Below are positions 5,082 to 6,940 of a DNA stretch of 6,940 nucleotides, piece after piece; position 1 is the first letter of the stretch, and the number at the start of each line of letters is the position of its first letter. The DNA comes from Planctomicrobium piriforme (GTDB lineage Bacteria > Planctomycetota > Planctomycetia > Pirellulales > PNKZ01): NCBI GenBank assembly GCA_945877965.1, contig CAMCTH010000255.1, forward strand, positions 1 to 6,940, written 5' to 3'. The notes under the pieces are model-generated. The model worked only from the letters and a program-made list of their open reading frames with translations. It was not told the origin of the DNA and did no database searches. The translations under genes were made by a program, and so were the position numbers.

Positions 5082-6940
5082 AGTCGAGATACATAAATTC
5101 GTTCGCACTGAGCAACGCTTGCGTCAGTCGTTCCCAGCGCGACAGTTTGATTTGTTCGGCTTCATCCGGAGCGTCGCCGGCCGTCAGGTACTGCAGCGAA
5201 GCTTGCACCTCGGCGTCGTCCGCCGGGCGGCCGTAGGCAAGCTCGAAGGCGCGGCGGACGCGAGCCCCATCGTCGCTCAACGACTTATCGGTGTGCAATC
5301 GCGCCGCAAACGACTTCGCTTGTTCGATCATGAACCGGCTATTCAAGACGAACAGCTGCTGCTGCGGCACGGTGGTCTCGCTCCGCACGTCGCTCGTGAT
5401 GTTGGCATCCGGGAAGTCGAAGAGCCGCAAGAGGCCGTTCAATTCGTGTCGGCTGATTTTGCCGTAGATCGTGCGGCGGACGTTGGCCATGTCGTCGATC
5501 GGTTCCGTCGACATGCCGCCGAGTTGCGGATCGAGCCTGCCCGAGACGGCCAGCAGGGCGTCGCGCCACGCTTCGACGTCGAGTCGCTGCCGCGGCATTC
5601 GCCACCAATGTCGATTGTCGGGGTCACTTTTGACGTTGTGAGCGTCGGTCCGCGAACTGAGTTGATACGTCGCCGTAAGCATCAGCTCGCGATGCATCGC
5701 CTTCATGCTCCAGCCGAGTTCGACGAAGCGAACCGCGAGATAGTCGAGCAGTTCCGGATGCGTCGGCCGTTCGCCGAGCGCGCCGAAGTTACTCGGCGTG
5801 TTGACGATGCCGCGCCCGAAATGATGCTGCCAGAGTCGATTGACCATGACGCGGGCCGTCAGCGGATTGTTTGGATCGGCAATCGCTTCGGCCAACTCGC
5901 GCCGTCCGCTGCCGGTTTTGAACGGCTGCGGCTCGTCGCCGGCGACGATGCGGAGGAATCGGCGCGGAGCTAACTCGCCTTGCCGCGCCGGATTGCCGCG
6001 AATGAAAACCTTCATGTCGATCGGGTTCGCATCGGCTACGGTGTGCGCCACGGCGTACATCGGCGGGACCGTCTTCTTGGCCGTCGACAGTTCTTCTTTG
6101 CACGCCGTCCACTGCTGCATCTTGTCCGACGGCAACTGCTTTTCGAGTTCCTTGTCGTCGACGGCGAGCAGTCCGCCGCGATCGCCGAACAGTTGTTTCA
6201 GCAACTCTTGCTCGTCGCCCGCAGGTTTGACGGCCGCCTTGCCGGGGAGATCGCGCTTCGTGAGGATCGCGAGGACGACGCTTTCGAAAGACTTCGCGGC
6301 GGCGGCGAGCGAAGTGGGGACTTTGTCCGACTTCGCGGTCGTGCTTTCGTCGGCGAATTTTCGGAAGTCGGTGAGTTGCTTCAGCTTCACCGGAGAGCCC
6401 GGCTTAATGAACTCGATCCAACGATTGAGCTTGGCTTCGTTCAGCTGGGCCCGCTCGGCAAACGGTTTCGCCGAGAGCGTCGGCTTGGACTCCGCGGCCC
6501 GGGCGCGATGAACTTCCCACGCCGTTTGCAGGTAGGCGGCAATTTCGTCGGCCAGCGCTTCGGCCGTTAGTCGCTTCTGCTCGGTGACGAACGATTTGAG
6601 TTTGGCCTCGGCCTCGCGTTCGCGCTTCTTCGCAGCATCGTATGCCGCGACTTCGGCCAGCGGCGCGAGGGGCGTGTCGTTCAGCTTGCAGCTTTGGAAG
6701 ATGCCGGCGAGCGAGTAGTAGTCCTGCGTCGGAATCGGATCGAACTTGTGGTCGTGGCAACGCGCGCACGAGACGGTCAGGCCCAGGAAGCCCCGCGTCA
6801 GCACGTCGACGCGGTCGTCGAGTTCGTCGGCCGAGGCTTTGGCCGCGTCGCTGTTTTTGTAATACTGCGCGCCGAGGCCGAAGTAACCGAGGGCCGCAAT
6901 GTGTCGGAGCGGCTCGGCGGAGTCCTTCTCTAAATGATCG
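5080..6940 (-). CDS. DUF1549/DUF1553 (PSCyt2-PSD1) family protein, 5' end cut by window edge
   Basis: This is a planctomycete exported protein of unknown reaction, nearly always coded beside DUF1501. The frame is open from the right edge to a TAA at 5080-5082, giving 619 visible residues; the N-terminus lies outside, possibly with a signal peptide and a PSCyt1 haem domain. The visible part starts in DUF1549, with FLGLTVSCARCHDHKFDPIP (51-70), which holds a CxxCH motif (58-62, bases 6754-6768) of the c-type haem kind, then DYYSLAGIF. A charged, helix-prone, probably coiled-coil spacer follows (about 95-150) within a less conserved middle part that reaches about 310. DUF1553 starts near FIRGNPARQGELAPRRFLRI (312-331), continues through NPLTARVMVNRLWQHHFGRG, THPELLDYLA and RLDVEAWRDA, and ends with the usual SANEFMYLD. 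A GTG at 6804 could be mistaken for a start but lies inside the domain. DUF1501 follows after 9 nt. Confidence 0.95.
   Translation of the reverse strand, partial: DHLEKDSAEPLRHIAALGYFGLGAQYYKNSDAAKASADELDDRVDVLTRGFLGLTVSCARCHDHKFDPIPTQDYYSLAGIFQSCKLNDTPLAPLAEVAAYDAAKKREREAEAKLKSFVTEQKRLTAEALADEIAAYLQTAWEVHRARAAESKPTLSAKPFAERAQLNEAKLNRWIEFIKPGSPVKLKQLTDFRKFADESTTAKSDKVPTSLAAAAKSFESVVLAILTKRDLPGKAAVKPAGDEQELLKQLFGDRGGLLAVDDKELEKQLPSDKMQQWTACKEELSTAKKTVPPMYAVAHTVADANPIDMKVFIRGNPARQGELAPRRFLRIVAGDEPQPFKTGSGRRELAEAIADPNNPLTARVMVNRLWQHHFGRGIVNTPSNFGALGERPTHPELLDYLAVRFVELGWSMKAMHRELMLTATYQLSSRTDAHNVKSDPDNRHWWRMPRQRLDVEAWRDALLAVSGRLDPQLGGMSTEPIDDMANVRRTIYGKISRHELNGLLRLFDFPDANITSDVRSETTVPQQQLFVLNSRFMIEQAKSFAARLHTDKSLSDDGARVRRAFELAYGRPADDAEVQASLQYLTAGDAPDEAEQIKLSRWERLTQALLSANEFMYLD

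Noticed and set aside
5119..5973. A 284-codon plus-strand frame antisense to the DUF1553-family gene
   Set aside because: The opposite strand carries clear DUF1553 motifs. Long antisense frames are expected here from codon bias, and its translation resembles no family I know.
6802..6804. GTG as the start of the DUF1553-family protein
   Set aside because: The frame remains open to the window edge, and the 45 residues upstream continue DUF1549, so this is an internal valine codon.
1..6940. CRISPR, tRNA, insertion sequence or defence system
   Set aside because: I saw no regularly spaced direct repeats, no cloverleaf-like sequence, no transposase motifs, and no recognised defence or toxin-antitoxin genes.

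Overview
The window most likely comes from a planctomycete, probably of the Pirellulales/Gemmatales type. The evidence is a DUF1549/DUF1553 (PSCyt2-PSD1) protein coded directly upstream of a Tat-exported DUF1501 protein. This pair is greatly expanded in Planctomycetes. The high-GC background and sparse Shine-Dalgarno use agree. No RNA gene, CRISPR array, transposase or phage gene is visible.

Layout. (a) Positions 1-1180, minus strand: a small two-helix membrane protein (76 aa, unusually AT-rich), then holA, the DNA polymerase III delta subunit, which runs off the left edge. (b) Positions 1181-1263: a short divergent control region. It holds a perfect Shine-Dalgarno followed by a possible 7-codon minicistron on the minus strand, and a -10-like hexamer just before xseA on the plus strand. 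(c) Positions 1264-3631, plus strand: xseA (exonuclease VII large subunit), an 89-nt gap with a repeat-like GC-rich hairpin element, a four-helix TspO/MBR-type membrane protein, and 14 nt later tag (3-methyladenine-DNA glycosylase I). (d) Positions 3652-6940, minus strand: the DUF1553-family gene (5' end off the right edge) followed after 9 nt by DUF1501. The plus and minus clusters converge on a 20-nt gap containing a small palindrome.

How the genes relate. holA, xseA and tag all belong to DNA replication or repair, so the left half is a loose genome-maintenance neighbourhood with two small membrane proteins inserted in it. The DUF1553-DUF1501 pair is a separate two-gene operon of exported proteins: one has a c-type-haem-like CxxCH motif, the other a sulfatase/phosphatase-like fold. 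Its substrate is unknown. Most of the window is ordinary. The points worth a second look are the minicistron and AT-rich membrane gene, the TspO form lacking its first helix, the repeat-like element after xseA, and the absence of xseB next to xseA.
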